From Planctomycetota bacterium (GTDB lineage Bacteria > Planctomycetota > Planctomycetia > Pirellulales > Pirellulaceae), in contig JAPLNL010000045.1 of NCBI GenBank assembly GCA_026692905.1, positions 55,721 through 119,720 on the forward strand: a DNA stretch of 64,000 bases. Direction: 5' to 3'. A model generated the notes under the pieces. It was not told the DNA's origin and ran no database searches. It worked only from the letters and a program-made list of their open reading frames with translations. Below are positions 16,822-26,330 of this stretch, piece after piece; the first letter of the stretch is position 1; every line of letters begins with the position of its first letter. Position numbers and translations under genes: made by a program.

Positions 16822-17286
16822 ATGACTAGCCAATCGGTTCGAATTTGTGGTTTTCTGTTTTTTCTCGTGCTTATTGCCACTCCGTCCTTGGTTTTCGCCG
16901 ATGGCTGGACATGGGGCCCGTTTTCCAAAGCGGCTCCAACGCGGGATAACAGTCCTCTCTACACCTCCAAGCCATCCACCTCAAAATCCTGGCTTCCTAG
17001 CATGAAAATGCCAAAGATGCCTTGGTCCAAAAGCGGGCCTCGCGCCAGCTCTTACTCGCGATCCAATGCATCGACATGGGGGAAAATGAGCGCCACCTCC
17101 AAGCGATGGTGGAGCAAAACAACTGAATTACTCGACCCATATCCAGACCCAAAGCCTTCGACCTACGTCAGTAACTCCGATTCGAAGAAACCGAAGTCGA
17201 ACTGGTTTACGGGTATGTTTCAGAAACAAGAATCGAACGAACCTAGAACCGCTAACGAATTCTTGCGACAAGAACCTCTGCGTTAG
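16822..17286 (+). CDS. Small secreted protein of unknown function
   Basis: The 154-residue protein has a clear signal peptide (residues 1-30, ending near LVFADG). The mature part is rich in Ser, Trp, Lys and Pro and contains spaced tryptophans (DGWTWGPF, SWLPSMKMPKMPWSK, STWGKMS, KRWWSKTTELLDPYPDPKP). Proteins with this Trp/Lys/Pro plan are common in Pirellulales and have no assigned function. A cell-envelope location is likely. It stands alone with a hairpin after the stop. Confidence 0.7.
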   Translation: MTSQSVRICGFLFFLVLIATPSLVFADGWTWGPFSKAAPTRDNSPLYTSKPSTSKSWLPSMKMPKMPWSKSGPRASSYSRSNASTWGKMSATSKRWWSKTTELLDPYPDPKPSTYVSNSDSKKPKSNWFTGMFQKQESNEPRTANEFLRQEPLR

Positions 17287-17320
17287 TTATGGAGTGTCTC
17301 CTGTCTTGTGCGATCAAATA

Positions 17321-17377
17321 GTGGGATAGGCTTCCAGCCTGTCAAGCTTAGAATGTCAGGCTGGAAGCCTATCCCAC
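17321..17377 (+). terminator. Strong hairpin, probable terminator after the small secreted protein
   Basis: GTGGGATAGGCTTCCAGCCT and AGGCTGGAAGCCTATCCCAC are perfect inverted arms of about 21 bp around a 15-bp loop. There is no T-run, so it may act as a transcript-stabilising repeat rather than an intrinsic terminator. It belongs to the same hairpin family as 11331-11378. Confidence 0.55.
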
Positions 17378-17405
17378 ACGAAATTGACCTGCACGGAACA
17401 AACTC

Positions 17406-18692
17406 ATGGCGATCTACTTTTCTCGAGGCGGCAAAGATTTAGTCCTCGGAATGAAAGACTATCTCGAAGCGATCGCTGCAACACTGGCCCAACGCCCAGC
17501 AGTTAAAAAAGTCCTTGCGGTCCCGCCTGACCACACTCGTTTGGACTCGCAAGCCGGTCCGATCATGCACGCGGTTCTCCAACTCCTCGGTGACAAGCTG
17601 ACCGACGTCATGCCCGCTCTTGGAACGCATACTGCCATGAACGAGGCCGAACTCACCAAAATGTACGGTGACTTTCCTCGGGACTTGATCCGTATCCATC
17701 GCTTTCGAACCGAAGTCGATACGCTCGGTTATGTTGATTCCGAATTCGTCCATGAAGTGACCGAGGGGCTCTACGACAAGCCTTGGCCTGCTCAAGTCAA
17801 TCAAATGATCTCGCGGGGAGATCACGACTTGATACTGTCCATAGGACAAGTTGTTCCGCACGAAGTCATCGGAATGGCCAACTACACCAAGAACATCTTT
17901 GTTGGCACTGGAGGCAGTGCCGGGATCGACGACAGCCATTACTTGAGCGCTCTCTACGGAATGGAGCGTGTCATGGGCCGATGCGATACTCCACTTCGGA
18001 AGCTGCTCAACCGCGGAGCGGATCTGTTTTTAACTAACCGACCTATTGTCTATGTTTTGACCGTTGTTGAGTCGACTCCAGATCATGGGCCTGTGGTTCG
18101 CGGTCTCTATGTAGGTGATGACCACTCGGTCTTTTATCGAGCAGGCGAATTATCGGCGCAAGTCAACTGCTTTCGCATACCGGAAGCGCCAAAGAAGATC
18201 GTCGTTTGGATGGACCCCAACAAGTACAAGAAGACTTGGGTGGCCAACAAAGCGATCTACCGTACACGCATGGCCATCGCGGACGGCGGCACACTCGTCA
18301 TCATCGCGCCAGGTGTCGATCGCTTTGGTGAACACGACGATGTCGACAATCTGATTCGGCGCTATGGTTATCGCCCAACGCCAGAAGTGATCGAGTTGGT
18401 TGCCAAAAACGCTGACCTAAGAAGCAATTTGTCCGCAGCCGCTCACTTGATGCACGCATCCACCGAAAATCGATTTCAAGTGGAATACTGCCCCGGAAAA
18501 CTCTCCAAAGAGGAAATCGAATCAGTGGGGTATGGCTATGGATCGCACGAAAGAGCTCGTGTGGAATACGCCATCGATGAGATCAACGATGGTTGGAACA
18601 CCAGCCGAAGCGGCGAATCGTTTTACTTTATCCGCAACCCAGGCTTGGGCCTTTGGATGCATGAGAATCACCCTCATGCATTTCAAGGTTAG
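17406..18692 (+). CDS. LarA-like (nickel pincer) racemase family protein
   Basis: The 428-residue protein matches the LarA/DUF2088 family, whose founding member racemises lactate with a nickel-pincer nucleotide. Residues that hold the cofactor or act in catalysis are present: D42-H-T-R45, H75 in ALGTHTAM, H152 in VVPHEVIG and K162 in ANYTKNIFVGTGG. The canonical GFSGGxK stretch is altered to GMANYTK, which suggests another 2-hydroxyacid or sugar-acid substrate. Cofactor genes larB, larC and larE are not in this window and must lie elsewhere if it uses the pincer. The next gene begins 2 bp after its stop. Confidence 0.78.
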   Translation: MAIYFSRGGKDLVLGMKDYLEAIAATLAQRPAVKKVLAVPPDHTRLDSQAGPIMHAVLQLLGDKLTDVMPALGTHTAMNEAELTKMYGDFPRDLIRIHRFRTEVDTLGYVDSEFVHEVTEGLYDKPWPAQVNQMISRGDHDLILSIGQVVPHEVIGMANYTKNIFVGTGGSAGIDDSHYLSALYGMERVMGRCDTPLRKLLNRGADLFLTNRPIVYVLTVVESTPDHGPVVRGLYVGDDHSVFYRAGELSAQVNCFRIPEAPKKIVVWMDPNKYKKTWVANKAIYRTRMAIADGGTLVIIAPGVDRFGEHDDVDNLIRRYGYRPTPEVIELVAKNADLRSNLSAAAHLMHASTENRFQVEYCPGKLSKEEIESVGYGYGSHERARVEYAIDEINDGWNTSRSGESFYFIRNPGLGLWMHENHPHAFQG

Positions 18693-18694
18693 CC

Positions 18695-19339
18695 ATGCGA
18701 CTTTTCTTGGCACCACATCGTTGCCCAGGCTGCGAAATTCGCAAGCCACTTTGCTTCTGCTCGTTGATTCCAAAAATTGCACTCCAGACGCGCGTGATGA
18801 TCCTCATGCATACCTGCGAAGAAGTGCTCACGACCAATACGGCAAGACTCGCCGCAAAAGCGCTGACCAATAGCGAAGTCCGTATTCACGGTCGACGCGA
18901 CGAGCGGATGATTACCAGCGACTTTATTCAATCTGGGCGGACATCGTTGATACTCTACCCTAGTCCAATCTCAGTTGAACTCACTCCTGAGTTCGTATCG
19001 AAAATCGAATCACCGGTCCACTTAATTGTTCCGGATGCAAACTGGCGGCAGACAACGAAATTCGTTCGTCACGATCCTTCGATTAAAGGAATACAACACG
19101 TAAGGCTTCCGCCAGGTCCCCCCTCCGAGTATCACTTGCGGGTTCAACGCGATGTGCGGCACGTGTGCACGTTAGAAGCCATTGCCAGAGCTATCGGCAT
19201 CCTCGAATCCGCCGCCGCGCAATCCAGTTTGGAAACGATAATGCGTATTTTGGTTGAGCGAACTCTTTGGTCTCGCGGTCGGCTCGCTGCCAGTGATTGC
19301 ACGACGGCAGGCATTCCGGCTGAGGCCCTGTCGGGTTGA
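18695..19339 (+). CDS. DTW-domain tRNA-uridine aminocarboxypropyltransferase (TapT-like)
   Basis: The 214-residue protein starts 2 bp after the LarA-like gene. It has a zinc-binding Cys set C10-x2-C13...C20-x-C22 (CPGC, LCFC) and an SPOUT-like fold with the signature block VPDANWRQTTKF at 112-123, where the usual DTW/DGTW reads DANW. The family transfers the 3-amino-3-carboxypropyl group of SAM to uridine to make acp3U in tRNA. LRVQRDVRHVCTLEAIARAI is the conserved C-terminal SAM-site region. The Thr-to-Asn change in the name-giving motif may be within family variation. Coupling with a racemase gene is unexplained. Confidence 0.8.
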   Translation: MRLFLAPHRCPGCEIRKPLCFCSLIPKIALQTRVMILMHTCEEVLTTNTARLAAKALTNSEVRIHGRRDERMITSDFIQSGRTSLILYPSPISVELTPEFVSKIESPVHLIVPDANWRQTTKFVRHDPSIKGIQHVRLPPGPPSEYHLRVQRDVRHVCTLEAIARAIGILESAAAQSSLETIMRILVERTLWSRGRLAASDCTTAGIPAEALSG

Positions 19340-19701
19340 GGGATTTGAAAGTCACCTTCCCTCGGGGAGGGTCGGGCCTTCGGCCCGGGGAGGGTGAACT
19401 GACTTGCACAATCGTGGTTGGCGCTTCACCCCACCGCTGTAAACATGTTTCCAACAAGTTTACCTAAGCAATTCATTGCTCGGGAGGGTGAGGCTCCTGC
19501 CGAACCTTTGGACCGTTGGCTCGGCAGGAGCCTCGCCCTCCCTACAGGAGCCTCGCCCTCCCTAAGGTTTTCAATGAAATTTACTTTGCAAAGATGTTTA
19601 CAGCGGTGACTTCACCCTCCCCTCGCTACGCTCGACCCTCCCAGCGGGAGGGTGTCTAGACCGGTCTCTCGCCCCTTTTGGCCAAAGCTACTAAGCACTT
19701 T
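19340..19701. repeat. Intergenic block of nested palindromic repeats (family A copy 2 and others)
   Basis: No gene is supported here. 19368-19390 (GGTCGGGCCTTCGGCCCGG) is a strong hairpin after the DTW gene and may terminate it. 19482-19542 is family A copy 2. A 20-bp piece of its right arm is duplicated in tandem at 19544-19563. The flanks also belong to the element: TTTCCAACAAGTTTACCTAA at 19449 matches, inverted, bases near 44430-44452, and 19564-19608 matches 44360-44403 almost base for base. Confidence 0.75.
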
Positions 19702-19770
19702 GTAGCGAAACTCGTCAAGAGTTTCGGTCGTTTAGACGATGCAGCGGAAAGTCTTGACGACTTTCGCTAC
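19702..19770. repeat. Inverted-repeat element (family C), copy 2, supplies a stop codon
   Basis: This is the second copy of the element at 14810-14878, with arms GTAGCGAAACTCGTCAAGAG and GTAGCGAAAGTCGTCAAGAC. Its right end overlaps the 3' end of the DUF1501 gene; the TAG stop at 19767-19769 lies inside the element, so insertion has set the C-terminus of that protein. Confidence 0.8.
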
Positions 19771-21221
19771 ACGGACTGAACGAGCAACTCGCTAATCACC
19801 CGTGCAGGCTCAACGCCCGTCAATTTGGAATCGAGCCCTTGGAACTTGTAGCTAAACCGCGTGTGGTCGATGCCCAACTGATGCAGCATCGTTGCATGCA
19901 AATCATGTACTGAGACTCGATTCTCAACAGCATGGTAGCCCAATTCGTCCGTTGCACCGTAACTCATTCCTGGCTTAAAGCCGCCACCTGCGAGCCACAT
20001 CGTGAAGCCAGCCAAGTGGTGATCACGGCCATTCCCTTGTGCCATCGGAGTACGTCCAAACTCAGAACCGAACACGACGATGGTGTCCTTGAGCATGTCC
20101 CGCTGCTTGAGGTCCATCAACAGCGCAGCAGCTCCGCGATCCACTTCCGCAGCCGTTCCAGCAATGTGCTCTTTCACACTGCCGTGGTGGTCCCAATCAC
20201 GATGGTACAACTGGATAAACCCGACACCTCGCTCCGCCAATCGCCTTGCTAGTAAGCAATTCGATGCAAAGCTTCCATCTCCACCTTTCGTGCCGTACAT
20301 CTCCAACACGTGCGCCGGCTCGTTGCTGATGTCCATCAAATCCGGAACGCTCGTTTGCATTTGAAAGGCCATTTCATATTGACTGATCCGAGTTTCAATT
20401 TCAGGATCACGAATGCGATCTGCCTCGATCCGATTCAAGGCCGAGACGGCGTCGACCAAGTCCCGTTGCTGCGATGGCGAGACACCACTCGGTCGGTCCA
20501 CGTACAGTACCGGACTTCCCGTGCTCCGGAACTCGACCCCTTGAAATCGGCTCGGCAAGAAACCTGAATGCCATTGTCTCGCAGCAATCGGTTGGCTCTG
20601 ACCGAACTTGCCCGTGGAAACCATCACAACGAATCCCGGCAAGTTTTGCGACTGAGCCCCGAGTCCGTACAACAACCAAGAGCCCATGGCAGGCCGCCCC
20701 GAGTTCATGGAGCCGGTGTTCATGAACGTGTGCGCTGGATCGTGATTGATGGCTTCGGTGTGCATTGAACGGATGATGCACAAATCGTCTGCGCACTTGC
20801 CCGCAAGCTCCGGCCATACCGTCGCAATCTCATGGCCCGATTCGCCCCATTTCTTAAAAGGGTGCTGCGGCGCAAAGCAATTGAGCTTGGCTCCCTGCAA
20901 CTGAGCGATTTGCTGCCCTTTGGTAAAGGACTCGGGCATCGGCTGGCCATTCAGGTCGACCAGCTTCGGCTTGTTGTCAAACGTATCCAAGTGGCTCATG
21001 CCACCCGCCATGTAAAGCCATATCACTCGCTTCGCTTTGGGAACGTAGTGCAGCGTTTTGATCGCACCCATCATTCCCTGCGAATGGATTCCCGGCAAAT
21101 CGTCCGCTCGCAACCCTTGGCTGCCGGACTGGCCAATCATATTGGCGAGCGCCATGGAACCGACACTCAAACCGGAACTACGCAGAAACGAACGCCGAGC
21201 AATAGAGGTTGGTATTAGCAT
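19767..21221 (-). CDS. DUF1501 protein (alkaline-phosphatase/sulfatase-like fold), Tat-exported
   Basis: Starting at 21221 (GAGG about 8 nt upstream) the product has 484 residues and begins MLIPTSIARRSFLRSSG, a twin-arginine signal. DUF1501 features include KRVIWLYMAGGMSHLDTFD, ECTAER-independent core segments such as NHDPAHTFMNTGSMNSGRP, and VVFGSEFGRTPMAQGNGRDH near the end. The fold is related to alkaline phosphatase and sulfatases. In planctomycetes the gene almost always follows a PSD1 cytochrome, as here (8-bp gap). The pair is thought to act in extracytoplasmic degradation or oxidation of complex organic matter; the reaction is not established. Confidence 0.9.
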   Translation of the reverse strand: MLIPTSIARRSFLRSSGLSVGSMALANMIGQSGSQGLRADDLPGIHSQGMMGAIKTLHYVPKAKRVIWLYMAGGMSHLDTFDNKPKLVDLNGQPMPESFTKGQQIAQLQGAKLNCFAPQHPFKKWGESGHEIATVWPELAGKCADDLCIIRSMHTEAINHDPAHTFMNTGSMNSGRPAMGSWLLYGLGAQSQNLPGFVVMVSTGKFGQSQPIAARQWHSGFLPSRFQGVEFRSTGSPVLYVDRPSGVSPSQQRDLVDAVSALNRIEADRIRDPEIETRISQYEMAFQMQTSVPDLMDISNEPAHVLEMYGTKGGDGSFASNCLLARRLAERGVGFIQLYHRDWDHHGSVKEHIAGTAAEVDRGAAALLMDLKQRDMLKDTIVVFGSEFGRTPMAQGNGRDHHLAGFTMWLAGGGFKPGMSYGATDELGYHAVENRVSVHDLHATMLHQLGIDHTRFSYKFQGLDSKLTGVEPARVISELLVQSV

Positions 21222-21229
21222 AATGGGCC

Positions 21230-24200
21230 TCAGTTCCTTGTAATGGTCTCGTGAAGATTCAATATAGCCCGAGCCACGCTCGTCCACGCGGCTAGTTCGG
21301 TTCGGCTCAAATCCGCAGGGATCGGATAGTCTCCCACCGACAGCAACTTGTTCGCGGCTTCGGCATCGGTTGCGTATTCGGTGCGATGCTTGTTGAGCAA
21401 CGAAATCAACAGCTGCGATTCGATGCTTGTAACTTTTCGGCAAAGGGAATCTCGAATGGCCCACTCGACGCGTTCCTCATCGGTTGATTTGCCACAACTC
21501 ATTACGCGTTGAGCAAACGCGCGAGCTGATTCCACATAAATAGGATCGTTGAGCAGTACCAGCGCTTGTAGAGGTGTATTGGATCGAGTTCTCTCGGCGG
21601 TGCATTCCTCCCGTCCAGGCGCATCAAACGCCAACAGCGATGGATGGAGATACTGGCGTTGCCAATGCGTATACAAACCGCGACGATAAAGCTGCTCACC
21701 GACCCCTTTTTGCCATTCGCGTTTCGGGAAGTTCAAATAGTCCCAGTAGCCCTTTGGCTGAAACGGTCGCCCATTGTTGTTGCCAATTGTCTGAACCAAC
21801 AACCCACTGATCGCCATCGCATTGTCCCTTACAAACTCGGCATCCAGACGCCATCTACCTTGATGCGACAGCCATTTGTTGTATGGGTCTTTTTCCGTTA
21901 CACCCTCGTTCGGCTGCGAGGACAATTGGTACGTTTCCGACATGACCATCAACTTCACAAGTCGTTTGATGTCCCAACCTGAATTCATCAGCTCCATTGC
22001 AAGCGTGTCCAACAGTTCAGGATGCGTTGGCCAGTCTCCTTGCGCTCCAAGATCATCAAGCTTGCGAGACAGGCCATAGCCGTAAAATAGTTTCCAAAGT
22101 CGATTCACAACCACTCGCGAGGTCAATGGGTTATCCGAGGAAACAATCCACTTGGCCAGGTCCATTCGCGTGAGTCGTCCAGAAACGTCTGGCCGTTTGC
22201 CGAGCACGGCGGGAATACCCGGCTCGACGACTTCGCCTGACTCGTCCATCCAATTCCCCCGGGAGAGGACGCGTATCAACCTCGGCTCCACACGCTTGGT
22301 CACAAGTGTACGTGGAACTTTTTTGTCGATCGCATCGAGCTCTTTGTTCCATCGATCGAGCTGATCGCGATCGCCCTGCAACTCGGGTGCGATAGTCCGG
22401 TAGTGTTTCGCGATTTGTTCGCGTTGCGCCTCGGTTCGATCGGCTTGAGCGATCTTGAATAAGCTCTCGATTTCGACGGGCAGTCCAGCAGTCACACTAA
22501 CTGGTCGGGGAGTATTGGTCGTCGAGATCCGAAATCGGCCGAGAGTATGCTTCGGATTGTCTAGGTTTTGTTTGAGCACCAACTTGAGTTGCTTTTGCTT
22601 GCTCGGCGGGGAGTTCGGAGCTATCTCGAATGCAGCATAGTTGGCTCGTCCAGCTTGCTCCATCACAGCCCAACCCCATGTGGGACCTTTCGCATCACGA
22701 TCGATGGCGGCAGCGACGGCCCACTTGCCGTAGGGGTTGCCGCCAGCAGCTCCAACTTGTTCGTAGGTAGCGGTCGCGTTTTGAAGCGGGATCGATTCTG
22801 TAGCCGGTTCGGTAGCGGGCTGGTCCGGAGTCGCGGCTTTATCTTTATCGATGGGTGTTTGCCAAAACGCTTCGAACTCGCTTAGAACGAAGTTGCCGTT
22901 GCCGGCTCGGCCCGGACCTTTGTTGGGGAGAGAATCATGAGGTAAGACTTCGATTCGAATCGCCGTGAAATCGGGGAGGTCACTAAACAACAATTCGTAG
23001 GTGTCGGTGTCTGGATTTTTACCGCTTACCAAAATGGATAGATCGTCCTGCACCGCCAACTTGGCCCCGCTCGTCGACTTGGCGTCTTGCGGCTTCAGTG
23101 TTGTCCAAGCGACATACTGCGACTCCCATTTTGCCTGCGATTCTGCGAGTGCACCGGACGGTGTTTCCAAGAACTTACGAAGATCGGAAATCTTGGTGGA
23201 CAGCTCATCCATACTTCGTTTTTGGCTTGGGCTTGGGACAGGCATTTCGGGCCCCCAAGGGTCAGTCTTGCTTCCCGCATCGTAAAGCCCTTTTTCTTGA
23301 ATGTCCGCGAAGAAGGCTTCGAGCTGGTAGAACTCTTTGGTTGCAAACGGGTCAAATTTGTGGTCGTGGCATTCGCAACACCCAAAGGTCACGCCGAGCC
23401 ACGCTCCGCTCACATTGCGAACGCGTTCTGATATGTACTTGGACAGATACTCCTTGGGTTGAGCCCCACCCTCGGCGCTCATCATGCCAAGTCGATTGTA
23501 CCCCGAGGCAATGAGTTGTTCAGTGGTGGGGGCAGGGAACAAATCGCCGGCAAGATGTTCGATTGTCATTCGATCGAACGGTTTGTTGTTGTTGAATGCA
23601 TCGATGACATAGTCGCGAAAGGGAGTCACCGGAACGGGTTGATCGCCGTGATACCCGACGCTGTCCGCATAGCGCACTAAGTCCAACCACCAGACCGCCA
23701 TGCGTTCACCAAACTGCGGCGACTCGATCAAGTCATCGACCAGCTTTTCATAAGCCTGATCGGTAGGCTCGGTTGCAAAGCGTTCCACCCATTCCGGTTT
23801 CGGCGGTAGCCCGGTCAAGTCAAAGCAGAGTCTGCGAACCAAGGTGCGAGCATCTGCTTTAGGCGAGGGGGCAAGTTGTGCTTTGCGAAGCGCAGATTGG
23901 ACATGCCCATCGATCGCGTTTTTTGCTTGTCGATCATCGTTGACATTGGGGATAGGAGTGTTTCGAATCGGTTGGAAGGCCCAATGCCCCTCCCATTTTG
24001 CTCCCTGTTCGATCCAGCGACGCAACAGCGCTCGTTCGTAATCCGAAACGTCTTTGCCAAATTCCGGTGGTGGCATCCGCGTGTCTTTGTCCGTCGACTC
24101 AATACGCCGGATCATTTCGCTGGCGTTTGGATCTCCGACAATGACCGGCCTAGGTTTGCCCGTATTGCCATGGAGCCCCTCCATGGTGTCGAGCCGAATT

Positions 24201-24355
24201 TCGGCTTCGCGTTTGTTTTTGTCGGGACCATGGCAAGAGAAGCAACGATCCGAAAGAATGGGTCGAATATCCCGATTGAATTCGACTCGGTCTGGCAGCG
24301 AGATGGGGTCGGCTGCCGTAGCCATGAGGACGGAAAAAAGAAAAATCGAGTTCAT
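21230..24355 (-). CDS. Planctomycete cytochrome PSCyt1-DUF1549-DUF1553 (PSD1) protein
   Basis: The start MNSIFLFSVLM at 24355 opens a short signal peptide; the frame is open upstream but runs into a repeat. The 1041-residue protein has PSCyt1 with one haem site (SDRCFSCHGPDK, about 35-46), DUF1549/PSCyt2 (FDLTGLPPKPEWVERF onward, about 170-370), a central jelly-roll-like insert of roughly 250 residues, and DUF1553 (VVNRLWKLFYGYGLSRKLDD onward, about 760-1030) ending with ECTAERTRSNTPLQALVLLN. It is a periplasmic c-type cytochrome protein, paired with DUF1501 downstream. The function is unknown; electron transfer from an oxidised substrate is inferred from the haem site. Confidence 0.92.
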   Translation of the reverse strand: MNSIFLFSVLMATAADPISLPDRVEFNRDIRPILSDRCFSCHGPDKNKREAEIRLDTMEGLHGNTGKPRPVIVGDPNASEMIRRIESTDKDTRMPPPEFGKDVSDYERALLRRWIEQGAKWEGHWAFQPIRNTPIPNVNDDRQAKNAIDGHVQSALRKAQLAPSPKADARTLVRRLCFDLTGLPPKPEWVERFATEPTDQAYEKLVDDLIESPQFGERMAVWWLDLVRYADSVGYHGDQPVPVTPFRDYVIDAFNNNKPFDRMTIEHLAGDLFPAPTTEQLIASGYNRLGMMSAEGGAQPKEYLSKYISERVRNVSGAWLGVTFGCCECHDHKFDPFATKEFYQLEAFFADIQEKGLYDAGSKTDPWGPEMPVPSPSQKRSMDELSTKISDLRKFLETPSGALAESQAKWESQYVAWTTLKPQDAKSTSGAKLAVQDDLSILVSGKNPDTDTYELLFSDLPDFTAIRIEVLPHDSLPNKGPGRAGNGNFVLSEFEAFWQTPIDKDKAATPDQPATEPATESIPLQNATATYEQVGAAGGNPYGKWAVAAAIDRDAKGPTWGWAVMEQAGRANYAAFEIAPNSPPSKQKQLKLVLKQNLDNPKHTLGRFRISTTNTPRPVSVTAGLPVEIESLFKIAQADRTEAQREQIAKHYRTIAPELQGDRDQLDRWNKELDAIDKKVPRTLVTKRVEPRLIRVLSRGNWMDESGEVVEPGIPAVLGKRPDVSGRLTRMDLAKWIVSSDNPLTSRVVVNRLWKLFYGYGLSRKLDDLGAQGDWPTHPELLDTLAMELMNSGWDIKRLVKLMVMSETYQLSSQPNEGVTEKDPYNKWLSHQGRWRLDAEFVRDNAMAISGLLVQTIGNNNGRPFQPKGYWDYLNFPKREWQKGVGEQLYRRGLYTHWQRQYLHPSLLAFDAPGREECTAERTRSNTPLQALVLLNDPIYVESARAFAQRVMSCGKSTDEERVEWAIRDSLCRKVTSIESQLLISLLNKHRTEYATDAEAANKLLSVGDYPIPADLSRTELAAWTSVARAILNLHETITRN

Positions 24356-24501
24356 GATTGGGCTGTCACAGAAAGCAGCATGGAGGGGGACGGTCGCAGT
24401 CGCAACCAAAATAATCTGAAACGGATTATCGTTTAGATGCAGCCCCGAAGCAAGTCGTTGCAACGAAGTTGGTGAAGTGCGAGGATATTCCTTGTGCGAC
24501 T

Positions 24502-24695
24502 TGATCCTGAAAGGATCGAAGACAATAGCCGGTGGTAAGCGAAGCGCCACCACCGGCACCCTGGCAATCTCAACGTCATGATCCCGAAGGGATCAAAGAA
24601 CGAAAGTCGATCGACTTGCTGTGATCCCTTCAGGATCAATTGCGTGCACGTCAAGAAGACCGGTGGTGGCGCTTCGCTTACCACCGGCTATTTTC
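24502..24695. repeat. Composite inverted repeat with GATCCTGAAGGGATC units (family H)
   Basis: The gap 24356-24771 contains no gene. GATCCTGAAAGGATC (24503), GATCCCGAAGGGATC (24582) and GATCCCTTCAGGATC (24622) are related palindromes. AGCCGGTGGTAAGCGAAGCG at 24527 is repeated inverted at 24662-24690 (CGCTTCGCTTACCACCGGCT), so the whole block is a large inverted repeat of about 190 bp. A related block is found at 62017-62160. Confidence 0.75.
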
Positions 24696-24771
24696 TTAAA
24701 CCGCGTCGCGGTATTCCGTTCTGAGCCCAACTCGCACCGGTTTGACACGCCGGTTTGATCCAAAACGAAAT

Positions 24772-26181
24772 TCATTCCAATTCGAGTTCGTATCGGAATC
24801 CCCGGTTCTCGACAACTGCACTGCTAAGACTCGCGGTTTTGCCATCTGCCGATAGAAGGTAAACAAAAGGCTTGTTTACTACACAGTCCAAGGGAGCTGG
24901 CAATTCCAAGTCTTGAAGCGTTTTTGGGAGCAATCCACCATTCTTGCCACTCCAGTCGCGGATGGATTCTATCGTTTGAATCATTCGAAGATGCTGCTGA
25001 AGCGACGCTGCAGCAATAACGAGTTTTAGAGGTGGCTCAAATGCAATCTTGACGGGTAGCTCATCGGCAAGCTCCTTCTCTCGACGCTCCCTAAGTTCGA
25101 TCAACATTGGGATCGCGTGGTGAAAGTCCAAAAGCCCCCAGCTCATGCACTCATCCGTCAGCATTTGAGTGCGCATGTGCCAATAACGCACCCATACCTC
25201 TGAGTCGCTCATGGATTGCACCGGTCGCTCTTCGTTTTTCCAAATCGCCGGTAGTCGTTCTCGAGCCAGACTTGTCCATCCTTCGAATACACTCGCTTCA
25301 GAAAGCTCTCCCAAATCAGAATACGTCATGATTTTTTTCACCAAGGATTGCCACTGCGATTCCGTTGAAATGGAATCCAAGTCAGCGAGCTGCAGGATCG
25401 ACTTCGGCCACATGAAAGCTTCTAGCTGCAAGGCTGGTTTTGTATCCACAAAAGGCGATGGCACCCCAGCAATATTCCAATACTGATTCTCCGACGCTGG
25501 ATGCTGGATTAGCTCCTCGATCACCCCAATGATATTCGTCGCGTTTGCACTTTGTACGAGTTTGCAAACTTGGAAGGGCGTTTCGCCAACATGCTTCGAA
25601 AGTCCCAGGCCAATCGAAAGTTTATCCAATGCCTCGTCAACTCTCCCCTCCCGAAGATCGACTCGTGCCCTTACAGCAATGGCTTTTGCATAGATCCGTG
25701 TTTCTTGCACATCGGGAAGCAAAACGCTCATGAGCGGCTGCGTCCCCTCTCCGATTGGATACTCCCATCCAGCCCGTTCTCGGAATGCCGCGCGGCTAAG
25801 GTCACCAAAACCGATGGGCGTAAGCTTGATTATCTCTTCGGCGTCGAGCGACTTGAGCGGCATGCTCAAATAGTCCTTTGCATAAAACTTGCGAAGCGCT
25901 TCCTGCCTTTGCGTTGCCTCGAAATTCTGTCGCAAAATGATGGGGGCTGCGTTTCCGTGTTGAAGTCTTTCTTGTGTTGGAAACAACTTGCTTGCAGTGC
26001 TACCAACCGCGATTTTTGGGCGGACAATGATAGTCCTAAACGCAACGTTGGTACCTGGCGGGTCCATCGTGGGCATACCGCCGGTGAAGTCACTGACTTC
26101 TTGAGCTGCGCCGCTTTGTATTGCTATCGCAAATGCGATTGCAGTGGCGGCAAAGATAGGTAGGAAGTTTGACGGAAACAT
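24772..26181 (-). CDS. Secreted protein of unknown function, third gene of the ECF cluster
   Basis: The start MFPSNFLPIFAAT at 26181 has GAGAG upstream and opens a signal peptide (1-26, ending near SGAAQ). The mature 440-residue part is mostly helical and includes repeat-like segments such as AKAIAVRARVDLREGRVDEALDKLSIGLGLSK (about 155-190), reminiscent of TPR helices. No catalytic motif was found. It follows the ECF sigma factor and its one-helix partner in the same direction, 300 bp further on, and may be a target or part of the same envelope system. Function not assigned. Confidence 0.75.
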   Translation of the reverse strand: MFPSNFLPIFAATAIAFAIAIQSGAAQEVSDFTGGMPTMDPPGTNVAFRTIIVRPKIAVGSTASKLFPTQERLQHGNAAPIILRQNFEATQRQEALRKFYAKDYLSMPLKSLDAEEIIKLTPIGFGDLSRAAFRERAGWEYPIGEGTQPLMSVLLPDVQETRIYAKAIAVRARVDLREGRVDEALDKLSIGLGLSKHVGETPFQVCKLVQSANATNIIGVIEELIQHPASENQYWNIAGVPSPFVDTKPALQLEAFMWPKSILQLADLDSISTESQWQSLVKKIMTYSDLGELSEASVFEGWTSLARERLPAIWKNEERPVQSMSDSEVWVRYWHMRTQMLTDECMSWGLLDFHHAIPMLIELRERREKELADELPVKIAFEPPLKLVIAAASLQQHLRMIQTIESIRDWSGKNGGLLPKTLQDLELPAPLDCVVNKPFVYLLSADGKTASLSSAVVENRGFRYELELE

Positions 26182-26330
26182 GTGCACTCTCGATTGATTG
26201 AAGGAAAGGTGGTGTTTTTGCATTAATGAGCCGTTTGGCGCTAGCCCCGGTTTTCCAATTGCTCGACATTCGTCGAGAACCGAGGCTAGAGCTAAAAGTC
26301 TTAAGTCTCTTCCATTTGCTTGAAGCAAAC

